Under the pieces are notes generated by a model. That model was not told where the DNA came from. It made no database searches and worked only from the letters and a program-made list of their open reading frames with translations. A stretch of 64,000 nucleotides of DNA, from assembly GCF_050003625.1 (NCBI RefSeq), contig NC_134398.1:83267983-83331982 (forward strand), written 5' to 3'. Position numbers and translations under genes: made by a program. Positions 1-12,286 of this stretch are shown here, piece after piece. How positions within the stretch are numbered: position 1 is the stretch's first letter; each line of letters starts with the position of its first letter. The stretch is from Haematobia irritans (lineage: Eukaryota > Arthropoda > Insecta > Diptera > Muscidae).

Positions 1-1327
1 TTTTCGTAGAAATTAGGAATAATGCATTCCATATATTAGTTAACATTTTCCTATATTTATATACCACTATACAACAGAATTAAAAAATTTAACTAATTTG
101 AATTCATATATGGAATGATTTTATTGAAATTTTTTCATTCATTTCGACAAATCTTACACATTTGTGGTAAAACTTTTACTTCATAATTAGAACTGCTTAC
201 CTTCGTTTTTAAATACAATTTTATTTATTTCTATAAGCAATTTTATCTTCAATAAAAGACATGTTTTATTCATATATTGAATATATTTATTAAGAATCAA
301 CATCATCGAATCTCTTTGAAATATTAGTTTATTATTCCACTATTTCCAATTTCCGTGTGATATTATCAACTGTAAAACGCACTTTTTCTTCTTCTTGTAC
401 TTTTCACTTTTAATAAGTTGCTGCCTAACGATTTTGTCCTCCTTTTACAATTTCAATACCTACAAATATAAAAAAAATCATAAAACATTTTTGTTGCAAA
501 AGGTTAGCGTCACTGAATATTACCTGATAATTGAAGATTCCAAAATGAAGACAAATGAAAGGGTTGTTATTCTGCTGGTGTTTTCTTTCTTTATACACTA
601 TCACGAACATTGATAGATTTATTTAAAAAAAACGAAAAATTTTCTCACTAATTTAAAATAACAAATATTTTATATATTTTATTTGTTATTTATTATATTA
701 TTTTACCATATTATTTTTTAACAATCTCTCCGTATACCAAAACAACGCGATTCCAACTAAAAAAACAACCGACGCGCAAATATATCGATTACACCCACGC
801 GCAAACACATCGATTACGATGACAGGTATCGATTACAGGTAGACAATAGAAAAAATTTCCTATATTCTAACAAGTGTGTTTCCTTAAGTTTTGAAAGGAT
901 TGCATACTTCTTAGTACGAATGAACTAAAATATTTTTCTATACCAAGTGTTGTTCGTATGTATGAAAAACTTTCTATTATAAAGGAAGTCGCAATTATCA
1001 TTTTATAAGAAATTTTACTAATTTTGAGGAAACTTGGTTTTAGTTCGGTTTTTGTTTATTTTTACGAATGCTTTGTTATCGGTGAATAAAATTTTCTTTT
1101 TCAGTAGTAAATTCTTATACCCAGCGAAGAAAATAGTATGAGTAAAATTCCATGCCTTATTCTAGTTAATGACCTATTCCTAACTGCTTACAGTTTAGGA
1201 TTTTTTTTACTGAAACGAGTACATTTTATTATTTTTCACAAAAATTTACCTTAATGGAAATAAAATGGATAAACTATATTGATGAACATTTTTTCCTTTA
1301 GTTTCGAAGACACTTTTTTTCTGGGTG
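1..1327 (-). mobile_element. TIR element family U, copy 1 (reversed, cut by window edge)
   Basis: Reverse complement of the complete copy at 17775-19209 over almost its whole length; about 109 bp of its far end lie left of base 1. The visible terminus reads CTGGGTG at 1321-1327, the inverse of the CACCCAG start of the other copies, and is followed by CA at 1328-1329. No transposase is visible, so it is non-autonomous. The 60-70 codon ORFs inside (near 395-613) are AT-rich, present on both strands and not protein-like. It lies inside a reversed C element. Confidence 0.85.
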
Positions 1328-3155
1328 CAGATGAATTTGGAAAATTTTTTGTTACACCTCAGCGTATACACTCAAAAAAAAGTGAACTCTCTATTTCACT
1401 AAAATCAATTTAACTTTATTTTAGTTCATGGAATAATTATGTTTGGAGAAAGTTTCCTTTACTCTAATAATTTTTTGTGTACGTTAGTTAAATAAACTTA
1501 AACCGAGGAAACAAATATTCTCAAATGAAGCATAAAGATTAACTAAATTCGTGCCTTCCACAAAGTAGTTCAGAATTTCTTTAAATTTGTAAATTTTACC
1601 AAAAATACATCCATCATGAACTGCGTATGTCACTAATGACATTCCTGCAATTTTGAACTCCAAGTTTTTCTTTCAAACTACAAAATTTTCTTTAACAAGT
1701 GAAAAAACTTAGTTATGTCTAATAAATTTTCTTGAATTTGTCGAAAAATATTTACTTATTTTTATGACGTCGGCGTAATGCCAACGTTTGTAATACTGTT
1801 TAGTTAAAATTTTCTACAAATATTCAAACTTTTCTAAAATTAACCGAAAGTTTTCTTCCTGGTGGGATCACTGTTTTTTCAGTGTAGTAATCATAATCAT
1901 AAATTGGTAAGTATTCTTTTTAAAATGTGTTTTTCTTTAAAAAAGAATATTTTTTATGTATATTATTATTTGCTAATTATTACTTTTTTTGAAACCAGTT
2001 TAATGTTTTTCTTTGTTGTAAAAAATATTTAATTTCAGAGCAACCTCAGATGGATTCGGGCAAATTTTTATATTTCTCCTCAGCGTATAATTTAATAGAG
2101 AAGTGGTAAGTTTTCTTTCAAAAATTGCCTTTCTTTTCACTAGAATATTTACGTTTTTATAACATCAAAATTAATCAAAATTACAGAATTTTAATACCTT
2201 ATTTTAGTATAACATTTTTATGAATTGGAATTTGGATAACTTTTTATATTTCCCCTCAGCGTACATCTTAATAGAGAATTGGTAAGTTTTATATTAAAAC
2301 TTTGGCTTTCTTTTAACAAAAATATTCATTTTATTATGTCCTTCACCTCGATAACAACAAGTTTTATGAGTTAATATATTACTTAATTCATTATTTCTCT
2401 AATTGTTTAAGGTACAAACTTTATGAGGTACGTTTATCTAAGAAAAGTTGAATTCCTTAAACCAATTGATAAAATACCCCCAAATAAGGTAAGTTATAAG
2501 CTAATAACATATAAATAGCTAAAAAAATTATATTTTTTTACATGTTAATTTTTAAAATTTGCATTATTCCTTCCATTTTTTCAGCAAGATATGCGAAAAA
2601 TATACTTACGATGAATAAAAAATGAAGGATAAGTTAAAATGTCCAAACAGCGGGTTCAAATGAACTACTCTCTGTTCCACGTGGTCATAATTGTTATTCA
2701 AAAAAAACATTGTATTAAGAACTTCCATCATATGTTTTTATAATAAAGTACTTTTGCTTGAAGAAAGTTTACTTTTAATGTATGAAAATTTTCGTAATAG
2801 TATAACTGTTTGTTGTTCGTTTAATTATTTAATTTCTCTGTACTGTGGAATGATTGATATAAAAATAGTTTATTTGTCGACATTTTAAAGAGAATGTTAA
2901 CGAAATTTTATTATGGGGTTTCCCAAAAAAAATAGTCAAGTTAACCAAATTAATACAGGTTTCTTAACTTGGTAGGGGTATATATATCTTATGGTGGTGT
3001 ACAATTGAACTAAAATACAATGCCATAGATGAACTAAAATTTAAGAGAATTATAAACTAGACAAGTAGACAAAAATCTTAAGGGCTAGACAATGGTCAAT
3101 ATTACTACAGTTTAGTTCATTTTGCAATGGAAAAGGATTCACTGTTTTTTCAGTG
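1328..3155 (-). mobile_element. TIR element family C, reversed partial copy
   Basis: Matches 12621-13995 in inverse orientation; for example 3095-3155 mirrors 12621-12681. Its outer terminus reads ACTGTTTTTTCAGTG and is followed by TA at 3156-3157. The left part is lost behind the U copy inserted at 1327/1328. Between 1330 and 2620 there are several short exon-like modules, each ending in a GTAAG donor-like site. Interrupted by a 516-bp MITE at 1369-1884. No transposase recognised. Confidence 0.75.
1369..1884 (+). mobile_element. 516-bp MITE, copy 1
   Basis: Ends CACTCAAAAAAAAGTGAAC and GGGATCACTGTTTTTTCAGTG, flanked by TA on both sides (1367-1368 and 1885-1886). Two further copies of nearly the same length and sequence lie at 17083-17598 and 26815-27331, and a diverged partial at 61943. 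No coding capacity. Inserted in one of the repeated modules of the reversed C element. Confidence 0.9.
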
Positions 3156-3334
3156 TACGAGGGCAGTTCGGAAACTTCTTAGCCTAGCACAAAAAGCGCG
3201 GTACAAACAGAAAAAAGTAAAGTGTTTTGGAAATTTCCATCCCTGTTATGAACACATGTTAAATTTTGTTTCGATCTGGCAACTACTTCATATAGAAACA
3301 GGTGCTCAAACAAGACGCATCCGCAATTTTTTTA

Positions 3335-3464
3335 CAATGGAGAAATTAGAAATGCGTGCTGTCATTAAATATTTACATAAAAAAGGTTTATCGGGACAAG
3401 AAATTCATAATGATATGGTGAATGTGTTAGGTGAAAGTGCTCCTTCATATGCAACAGTAAACAA
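3335..3464 (+). pseudogene. Mariner transposase, N-terminal piece
   Basis: Starts at an ATG with MEKLEMRAVIKYLHKKGL and runs through the first helix-turn-helix region to SYATVNK, where the reading frame is cut by a DINE-like insertion. Translation resumes at 11432 with WVAEFKRGRTS, which continues the mariner domain without gain or loss of codons at the junction. The first part of a DNA-binding domain is all that remains here. Confidence 0.88.
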
Positions 3465-4369
3465 GTGAGTAAAGTAGAAAGTCGGGCGGGGCCGACTATA
3501 TCATACCATAAACCACCCCTACTGAATTAGTAAACATAAGCATTTGTGGGGTATCATTGGTATAGGTTTTGGAGAACATAAAGGGTGTCTTGTCACAATC
3601 TGAAGAGAAATGTCTACTATTAGGAGCTATAGTTTATTTTGCACCAAAAGAGTTAGTATGCCACTAATATTGAGTTCATTATTAAACAAGTATATAAAGC
3701 AGTAAGTTCGGACGGGCCGAATCTTAAATACCCACCATCATGAATCAAATATTATAGTTTCCTGTGAAATTTTCAGGGGGATTTGGTGACAAGCAGATCA
3801 GTTCAACCAGTACACTTCCCGAAGATAAATTCAAAGATTTTACCTATGAAGACTAGATCAGATTCTGGATTTATAAGAACCATATTTGTTTGAGTTTTAG
3901 AGGAATCATAAACATCGTGTGCAAGTGTTCAAGAAAATTAAATAACGCCTTGATTTAAAATCGAACATCTGTAGATTTTTACCCTCATTATTTAAATGAT
4001 TACCAGAAGTAAAATCTGGAAACTATAATTCAGTTTCAAGCAATTTTCATTATCAGTGCACATGGACCGATATTCAGGATTTTCGGCACACCTCTTTATG
4101 TTCCTAAAATACTTCTAGATTTAAAATTTCATGCAAATTTGATAAATATTATGGTTTCTAAAAGCCCAAGAAGTAAAATCGGGAGATCGGTCTATTTGGG
4201 AGATAAACCAACACATGGACCACTACACGCCATTTTCGGCTCTCATATTTAAGGTCATAAGTCTTTATTCAACCGTCGAACTGAACGGACGTGTTTTCTA
4301 ATAGCGGAGTATTTCATCGTAATAAGTACTTATTACGAATTTCACGTGTGGTGGAAATAATAAACCACC

Positions 4370-5593
4370 ATGCAGCGAAATTCAAAGTCATCCACTGGGT
4401 TGCTAACTTCAGGGCCCAGTGAACGGGTAACGACTGAAGTTATAAATTTGGGCAGCGACCAAGAGTCAGGCCCAATTGGTCGACCTGTAGACGGGTCGAC
4501 TGGCGGTGACACTTTGGCAAGTCGAACCTTTTCTAAGGTGACGACATCAAAAGGAGGCAATCCCTCTCGAAAGAGTTTCAAGGAACGAAGAAATGCTTTG
4601 TTTATCCTAAAGAAATTAGGATCAGTCGACCCAAGCACGTTGTCGGCTAAGCAAAGCGATTCCTTAAAATGGGCGCAAGGAATTCTTGAAGCTGGAAAAA
4701 GGGAACGATCACCGGATGAGCTACCATCCTCTAAACGGGATCAAAGATCGTTTGCCTCAGTTGCAAAAGACAGCCTTGTGATGGCTATTATTAATAAAGG
4801 AGCATTGGACGGTATGCTTCCAAGGCAAAAATGGGGGGAAATTGAGAACGCGATGTCTGGTGTCTAATCAGAGGTGCGAAAAAAGTTTCCCGGACCAAGT
4901 CCTCGACGGCAAGATGCTGGATGGTATCAAGGACGATATAAGTTAATAGCTTTTGCAGACCAGAGGTCTATGGATTGCTTTAAAGCTGCATTGATGCTAA
5001 TTGGTGAAGTTTGGGAAGGAGCCGCTTTGGAGTTAGTCGATAAAAAAGACATACCGGCTAAACCTAGAGCACATGCATGGATACCGGCAAACCCTCCTGA
5101 TCCTGAGTCAATACTAGAGAGACTAAAAGAATGTAACCCAGATCTTCCAACCGCCGATTGGAAGGTTGGTCGTTTGGATGAGGTGGATGGACCAAGACGA
5201 CATGCGGTGTTTATATTAAACATAGAGTCGCTGCCACATCTAGCCCAGACCCAAGGACGCGTAAGTTATGGTTTTCATGATATCCATATGAAGGTATACA
5301 AAAGCGATCAGCCAAAGGATTCCGAAACGGACAAGCCTCCGGTAGAGTCAGCAGTAAAAAAATCTCCTAGCGAAGCCGAAGGAGACATAAAACCTGCAGA
5401 CTATGGCGAAAATCATATGCGGGAAGTTTCTACAGGCTCAAGCCTCACCAAAGCTGAACCGCGGATTGTTGCGAGAGTCACCGAGATCTGTGAAGAGGAA
5501 GCCCTTGATGACTCAATTGAAGCGGCTGATGTGACGGTGGTTGAAAATTTGGATGGTTCTACGGTTCCTCCAGATAAATCTTCACCATTGTAA
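4370..5593 (+). pseudogene. LINE ORF1 protein, one in-frame stop
   Basis: Reads from ATG at 4370 to TAA at 5591-5593, about 407 codons, interrupted by one in-frame TAA at 4865-4867. Downstream blocks DAGWYQGRYKLIAFADQRS and EVWEGAALELVDKKDIPAKP resemble the conserved part of ORF1 proteins of I/LOA-type LINEs, the nucleic-acid-binding partner of ORF2. No zinc knuckle is visible. The tail is acidic and low complexity. It overlaps the start of ORF2 by about 50 bp in another frame, as is usual in this group. Confidence 0.8.
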
Positions 5594-8180
5594 GGCCGCT
5601 TGTGCTGCCTTAAAAGTTCTCCTGATGAAAGGAGACATAGATATAGTTCTTATTCAAGAACCATATATATATAAGAACAAAATCTGTGAATTAAACACTC
5701 CGGGTTTCAAACTTTTGCATAATACCAGTAACGATATAAATCGAGCATGTATAATTGCTAAAAACGAACTAAACTTGTTTCTGCTTCCTTCATTGAGCAA
5801 TGCAGACACTGTCGTAGCCAGTCTAGAGATATCCAAATGCAAATATTGGGTATCTTCGGTCTACATGGGACATGATAGGGAGATGCCACCCTGTGCCGTT
5901 AGGACCTTAGTTGAGGAGTCACTAAAAACAAAGACAAAACTCATTATGGGATGCGATGCAAATGCACATCATAGTATTTGGGGAAGTAGTGATACTAATG
6001 CAAGGGGAGAGTCGCTAATAGAGTTTATTTTGCGTACTAATCTGGTAGTTTGCAACAAGGGAGATGCACCAACCTTCGTCCCCAGGAACAGACAAGAGGT
6101 TTTGGACGTCACGTTGACCTCTCCGGAACTGAATGATAAGATATCTGAGTGGCAAGTTTTGAGGGAACCTAGCTTCTCAGATCATCGCTACATCAGTTTC
6201 AGATTGGCTGTTCGTACTTCAAAGACCATATTTCCGCCAAATGTTAGGAAAGCTGATTGAAATAGGTATAGGGAATCGTTCAATTCGATGATACCGGAAA
6301 TGCCGGAGACAAATATGAGCACTGTGCAAGATATCGAACACGCAGTGGAGCGGATTACTAAGGCCTTCAACATTTCACTGAAAGCTGCTTGCCCTAGAGG
6401 AAAGCCAAGGGGAAAAAATCGGCCGCCATGGTGGACTACGGAGTTAAGTAATATGAGGAAATCCTACAGGAAGCTCTTTAACAAAGCAAAGTCCACAAGA
6501 GCTCCGGAGGATTGGGACACTTACAAGATGAATCTGAGAGAATATAAACGAGAACTGAGAAGGTCTCAGCATAACTCTTGGAATGATTACTGCAGCAGTA
6601 TTGAGAATACGTCCGAGGCTTCCAGACTACGGAAGGTTCTAGCATCCACCAACTCCGCTCCAGGTTTCATTAAAACATCGGAGGGAAATTGGACAACGTC
6701 CAGTGAGGAGACGTTGGAGGTACTTTTGGACACACACTTCCCTGGAAATCAGACGGTTGAACCATGTTCCGGCGGTGTAACAGAGGCTCAGCGATCATTT
6801 CCTATCGAGGAAATTGTGTCGGAATCTAGAATAAAATGGGCTTTAAATAGCTTTGGACCATTCAAATCCCCCGGACCTGATGGAATTACTCCGGCGGAGT
6901 TACAGGCAGTGGCTGAAAGAATTATCCCCTGGCTGTCGGTGATATATAAACGATGTGTAAACTTAGCATATATTCCAGAAAAGTGGAGGGAAACAAAAGT
7001 CGTCTTCATACCTAAAGCAGGAAAAGCCTCTCACTCGAGTGCGAAGGATTTCCGACCAATCAGTTTATCCTCATTCCTACTTAAGACCCTGGAGAGGATG
7101 ATAGACATGTATCTTAGAACTAGCGTGGATTCAAGTTTGCTCTCGAAACGACAGCATGCATACTCGAAGGGCAGGTCTACTGAGACCGCATTGCATGAGC
7201 TGGTCAGCTTTATTGAAAGCTCACTATCTGTCAAAAAATACACAATCGTGGCGTTTCTAGACATCGAAGGGGCGTTCAATAATGTCCATCCGAGCTCGAT
7301 ATTAAATGGACTGACAACTCTGAATGTTGATCCAGGTATACTTAGGCTGTTAGACGACCTTCTAATAAAGAGACGTATTTCAGCCACACTAGGACAAGCA
7401 AACATACAAAGGTATGTGAACAGAGGCACTCCCCAAGGAGGAGTTCTATCACCTCTTCTTTGGAATGTTGCTATAAACAACCTTCTGGTTTCTCTAGAAA
7501 AAGAAAGGATAAAAGTGGTAGCATACGCAGATGATGTGGCGCTAGCAGTCAGGGGAAAATTCCCATCCACAATCAGAGATATTATGCAGAGAGCTCTCCG
7601 GATGACTGAGAAATGGGCGAAAGATAATGGTCTTGGTGTAAATCCAGCAAAGACAGAAATAGTCATGTACTGCAAAGATCGCAAGACTACAACGGTTAGG
7701 ACCATTTCCTTAGGGGGTACTGAAATTCCCTTTGGTGAGTGTGCAAAATACATTGGCGTTATTTTGGACAGGAAGCTGAATTTTAGGCTTAATATTGAAG
7801 AGAGGGCGAGAAAAGCCACGGTAGCTTTGTACTCGTGCAAAAGGGCAATAGGGAAAAAGTGGGGACTAAGCCCAAAAATTGTGCATTGGCTATACACGGC
7901 AGTGGTTAGACCTATAATGCTATATGGTGTTGTAGTCTGGTGGCCGGCACTTCAGAAACCGACTTGTTTAGATAAAGTTCAGCGTATGGCGAGCTTATGT
8001 ATCTCAGGCGCATTTAGTAAGACAGGAACAGACTCCCTTAATGTCATGCTACATCTATTGCCTTTAGACATTTTGGCCAAAAAGTCAGCTGCAACAACGG
8101 CTGGTTGCGCGAGCTATCGCTGTGGTCGGAAAAAGGTACGGTCACAGTTCGGTCCTCAAAGTAATGCCAGATGTGCCTAA
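5541..8180 (+). pseudogene. LINE ORF2: endonuclease and reverse transcriptase
   Basis: AP endonuclease first: QINLHHCKAA, IQEPYI, MGCDANAHHSIWGS and SDHRYISF hold the expected Asn, Glu, Asp/Asn and His. An in-frame TGA at 6258-6260 then interrupts, where neighbouring sense suggests a Trp codon; translation continues in the same frame. Reverse transcriptase follows: FIPKAGK, FRPISL, AFLDIEGAFNN, TPQGGVLSPLLW and the catalytic AYADDVAL. The frame is lost near 8101 and again near 8131, after which RNase H continues in a different frame. The ~290-codon ORF on the other strand is a shadow. Confidence 0.93.
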
Positions 8181-9138
8181 CGTAGTGGATTACACCCTGG
8201 CAAAACCACTTTTCGACAAAAAGTTTGAAACTCTAATTCCCAACAGTGAGGCGTGGTGTACACAGACCCCGGGGAATAAAAGATATATAGATTTCTATAC
8301 TGATGGCTCCAAATTGAATGGACAAGTGGGGTTCGGAGTATATTCTAAAGATCTGGAAATTCGAATAGCGAAAAGATTACCTAATCACTGTAGTGTTTTT
8401 CAGGCTGAAATATTGGCAATAAGAGAGGTGGTGAATTGGCTGAGAAGTAATGTTCCAACAAATATTGGCATTAATATATACTCAGACAGTCAACCTGCAA
8501 TAAAATCCTTGGACTCTGTGTTCCTTAACTCAAAAACGGCCATAGACTGCCGCAAATCTCTCAACGAGATGGCTGAGCAGTACAATATTCACCTAATATG
8601 GGTGCCTGGCCATAGGAACATACCGGGGAACTGTGAAGCAGATGTGTTAGCAAGGCTAGGAACTACCTTACATATTCCAGGGGAACTAGAATCTGTTGGT
8701 ATGCCTCTGGCCACCTGCAAGCTCTTACTGCGTGAGAAGGCTGTTATGATGGCCAATATTCGATGGGAAAATTTCAAGGGTTGTAACGACACCAAGCAAA
8801 TATGGCCCCATTTAAACTTAAACCGCACACTAGATATGCTAGTGTTCTCAAGGCGTCAGATAGCACTCCTAATATCTGCTATAACGGGTCGCTGCCTGAT
8901 AGGCGAATTTGCAAAAACTATAGGTGCGAAGTATAATGACTATTGTATAAGCTGTCATGACGTGGAGGAAAAGGAATCAATTAAACACCTCTTGTGTGAG
9001 TGTCCTGCTTTTTGTGTAAGGCGTAAGCGAATTTTAGGAGCATATAGCTTTAGATTACTGGCTGACCTGGAAAACGTTAACTTAAGCAGTTTGTTAATGT
9101 TTTTGGAGCAATCTGGTTGGTTCCACAAAAGTAAATAA
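8122..9138 (+). pseudogene. LINE ORF2 continuation: RNase H and CCHC-like end
   Basis: Same protein as the preceding piece, displaced by frameshifts. RNase H motifs are intact: FYTDGSKLNG (Asp), FQAEILAIREV (Glu), IYSDSQPAIKS (Asp) and VPGHRNIPGNCEADVLAR (His and last Asp). A C-x2-C-x8-H-x4-C pattern follows near 8953 (CISC...KHLLC), as in many LINE C-termini. It ends with TAA at 9138. The first codons listed here are arbitrary because the upstream frame is broken. Confidence 0.9.
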
Positions 9139-9287
9139 TAGAGAAGGTTCAGTGGTTAAGACTAGAAGTGCCCATATGTAATAGGTACTTTTAGTTAAAT
9201 GTGGTATCACAATGGACTGAATAGTCTAAGTGAGCCTGAAATTTAATCGGGCTGCCACTTTAACCTAACCTAACCTAAGGTCCTAAA

Positions 9288-10420
9288 AGACCTCTAGATT
9301 TCTCATTTCAGGCAAGTTAGATAAAAACTACGGATTCCAGAAGCCTAAAAAATAAAATCATTTCTTGCACACCTATTTGTATTCCAAAAAAACCTCCAGA
9401 TTTTCGATTTCAGGAAAAGTGGACAACAATTACGGTTTCTAGAAGCCCAAAAAGCCATCAGATAGACCGATCTCCCAGTCTATCTGATGGCTATAACAAA
9501 ACATCGACCTATACTCACCCTTTTTCGGCATACCTTTTTATGGTCCCAAAATACCTTTAGATTTCCAATTTGAGGCAAGTTGGATAAAAACTACGGTTTC
9601 TATAAGCCCAAGAATAAAATCTGGAGATCGGTCTATATGAGGGCTATATAAAAACACGGTCCGATACTCATCATTTTCACCACACCTCTTTAGGATTTTA
9701 AAATACCTCTAGATTTCTAATTTCAGGCAAATTGGATAAAAACTACAGATTTTAGACGCCCAAGAAGTAAAAACTGGGGATCGGTCTATATGGGGGCTAT
9801 ACCAAAACATGAACCGATACTCACCATTTTCGGCACACCTCTTTATTGTTCTAAAATACCTCAGGCAAATTGGATAAAAACTACGGATTCTATAAGCCCA
9901 AGACCCCAAATCGGGAGATCGGTCTATATGGGGGATATACCAAAACCTGGACCGATACTCACCATTTTTAGCACACCTCTTTATGGTCCTAATATACCTC
10001 TAGATTTCACATTTCAACCAAATTGGATAATAACTACGAATTCGAGAAGCCCAAGAAGTAAAATCGGGAAATCGGTCTATATGGGGGCTATACCTAAACA
10101 TCAACCGATAGTCACCATTTTTGGTCACACAGTACAGAGAAATTAGTCACCTCTAGATTTCCAATTTCAGGCGAATTGGATAGAAACTATCGATTCTAGA
10201 AGTCCTAGAAATATAATCGGGAGATCGGTCTATATGGGGGCTATACCAAAACATGGACCGATACTCACCATTTTGGGCACACCACTTTGTGGTCCTAAAA
10301 TACCTCTAGATTTCCAATTTCAGGCAAATTGGATAGAAACTAAGGTTTTTATAATCCAAGACCCCAAATCGGGAGGTCGGTTTATATGGGGACTATATCA
10401 AAACTTGGACTGATAAAGCC
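9288..10420. repeat. Tandem array, ~155-bp units, body of DINE-like repeat A
   Basis: Units begin near 9291, 9401, 9551, 9709, 9855, 9996, 10150 and 10302, each with a CCTCTAGATTT core, then GGCAAATTGGATAAAAACTA, GGGAGATCGGTCTATATGGG and CACCATTTTCGGCACACCTC. Spacing is 141-158 bp in the better-preserved units. Single units of the same type sit at 4050-4250 on the other side of the LINE. Apparent ORFs here (for example 9790-10146) are just translated repeat units. Confidence 0.85.
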
Positions 10421-11431
10421 CATCTTCGAACTTGACCTGCCTGCAGACAAAAGACGAGTTTGTGCAAAATTTCAGCACGATTGCTTCATTATTGAAGACT
10501 GTAGCGTGATTACAACAGACAGACAGACGGACATGGTTATATCGTCTTAGAATTTCTCCCTGATCAAGAATATATATACTTTATATAGTCGGAAATCGAA
10601 ATTTCGATGTGTTACAAACGGAATGACAAACTTATTATACCCCCGTCACCATTCTATGGTGGTGGGTATAAAAAGAGGAAATCGGTCAATTAGTTGTGGG
10701 TAATAAATCCAAATTTCTGCAAATAGGGCAATAGATTTATGTAAGAGCTACATGTAAGTCTAAATACGATCAGCTAGTACATCAACATTTTAAATTTGAA
10801 TAACATAGGTTAATAAATAAGAGTATTATGGCCAAATATGACAAAATCGAGCGATGCATATATATGGGGGAAATTTCGCACATACAGTTAGAGCTATAGA
10901 AGATTACATTTAGCCAACTTTGAGTACGATCGGTTGATAAATAAGGGTTTTACGGCCAAATTTGACCAAATCGGGCGATACATATATATGGGAGCTATAT
11001 CTAAATCTGAACCGATTTCGATGAAATTTTGCAGACTTAAAGGGTGATGAAAAAGTTTACTATGTGCAAAATTTGATGACGATCGGTGTGTCAAAAAGCG
11101 CAACGTGACTCCATTTGTCGAAATCGGGCGACACATATAAATGGGAGCTATATCTAAATTTGATCCGATTTCTTCCAAATTCAATAGCGTTCGTCCTTGT
11201 GCCCAAAAACCACCCTGTACCAAATTTCATCCAAATCGGTTAATAATTGCGACCGGAATCCTGTGAACAACAAATACATGGACAGACGGACGGACACCAA
11301 GCGCTAGATCGACTCAGGACGTGATTCTGAGTCGATCGGTATATATTTTATGGGGTCTAAAATCAATATTTCTGGTAGGCACATTTTTTGGCCGATCAAA
11401 CTTGACCACTATGTGGTTTAGGGTATAAAAA

Positions 11432-12286
11432 ATGGGTTGCTGAATTTAAACGTGGTCGTACAAGCATTGAAGATGAACCACGTTGTGGACGTCCAAAAAC
11501 AGCAACAACAACCGAAATTGTAGCCAAAGTGCATGAATGGTATAAATGATCGACGAATAAAAGTGCGTGAAATTGCTAATATCATGGGCATCTCATATAA
11601 TCGAGTTCATTCAATTTTGCATGAAGAACTACAGATGAAAAAGCTTTCTGTTAGATGGGTGCCGCATTTGTTAACAGTCGATCAAAAACGCATAAGAATG
11701 AAAATTTCTCAAGCTTGTTTGGATCGTTTTATGTTAAGCGAAATAAAATTGATTTTAAGCGTCGTTTCATAACTGTTGATGAGACGTGGACTGAAGCTGG
11801 AGGAAGTGCCCCAAAGAAGGCAAAAACAATTCAATCGGCTGGTAAGGTTATAGCAACGGTTTTTTTGGGACTTCAAAGGTATTTTATTGATTCACTATCT
11901 GCAAAAGGGTAAAACAATAAATTCAGAGTACTATTGCAACCTTTTGGATCAATTAAATATACAAATTCGAGAAAAACGTCCTGGGTTACCACACAAAAAA
12001 ATAATTTTTCGTCAAGACAACGCACCAGCGCAAAAGAGTGTTTTAACAATGGCTAAAATCAACGAATTAAAGTAAAGGAGCTATATTTAGCTCCGTGACT
12101 TTTACTTGTTCCCAAATCTAAAAAAATTCCTTGCTGGCAAGCGTTTTACCTCAAATGAAGGTCCAATTACAGTTGTAAACCACTATTTTGAAGACCTTGA
12201 GGAAAACTATTTTAATCAAGGGATAGAATGGTTAGAAAAGCGTTGGTCTAAGTGTATTAAAGTTTCAGGAGATTATATTGAAAAAT
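11432..12286 (+). pseudogene. Mariner transposase, central and C-terminal piece (broken)
   Basis: Frame-shifted remains of the mariner catalytic domain. Recognisable blocks: WVAEFKRGRTS, NDRRIKVREIANIMG, VRWVPHLLTVDQK, VDETW (first catalytic Asp region), FRQDNAPAQKS (second Asp) and DFYLFPNLKKFLAGKR (third Asp), ending GDYIEK with TAA at 12286. At least four lesions: frameshifts near 11530 and 11740, an internal deletion after VDETW near 11790, and a stop plus deletion near 12073-12105. Not functional. Confidence 0.88.

Larger units (their letters stand above)
4257..9276 (+). mobile_element. Full-length RNase H-bearing LINE (I-superfamily, LOA-like), copy L1
   Basis: Two ORFs, then a 3' UTR ending GGCTGCCACTTTAACCTAAC with short TAACC repeats. 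A possible 6-bp duplication AAGGTC occurs at 4251-4256 and 9277-9282, giving a 5.0-kb element. ORF2 carries AP endonuclease, reverse transcriptase, RNase H and a terminal CCHC-like motif. Assignment to the I/LOA/R1 side of the LINE tree rests on the INLHHCKAA-type start of the endonuclease and the RNase H domain; the exact clade is not settled. Coding lesions make this copy inactive, but it may still supply a 3' end. Confidence 0.9.
3684..10674. mobile_element. DINE-1/INE-1-like repeat A, nested in B and split by a LINE
   Basis: Left end ACAAGTATATAAAGCAGTAA followed by CGGGCCGAATCTTAAATACCC; right end TACCCCCGTCACCATTCTAT and GGTGGTGGGTATAA form the typical terminal hairpin. The same two ends occur in a complete copy at 58417-59866. 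A CAGACAGACAGACGG-type tract is at 10518-10535. The body consists of tandem units of about 155 bp. The LINE at 4257-9276 sits in one unit. Confidence 0.7.
3465..11431. mobile_element. DINE-1/INE-1-like repeat B, interrupting the mariner
   Basis: Left end carries GGGGCCGACTATATCATACC and a TAAACCAC arm; the right end carries the matching arm CACTATGTGGTTTAGGGTAT. The right part (10675-11431) has the hallmarks of INE-1/DINE-1 elements as I recall them: GACAGACGGACGGACA, a GAGTCGATC block and a 'tatattttatggggtct' block. Insertion lies between A and T of the transposase codons with no target duplication, as expected for Helitron-type elements. Split by repeat A at 3684-10674. Family assignment rests on memory of the Drosophila consensus. 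Confidence 0.7.

Noticed and set aside
395..613. 72-codon ORF in U copy 1 that recurs in U copy 3
   Set aside because: Recurs only because the element copies are nearly identical; AT-driven composition, both strands open, no domain.
7031..7897. 288-codon minus-strand ORF
   Set aside because: It is the antisense shadow of the LINE reverse transcriptase; no domain of its own.
9790..10146. 118-codon ORF rich in MGAIPKHxPILTIF
   Set aside because: Translation of tandem DINE-like units, not a gene.
9288..10420. Possible CRISPR-like array of regular repeats
   Set aside because: Units are contiguous 155-bp tandem repeats without unique spacers, in a eukaryotic genome.
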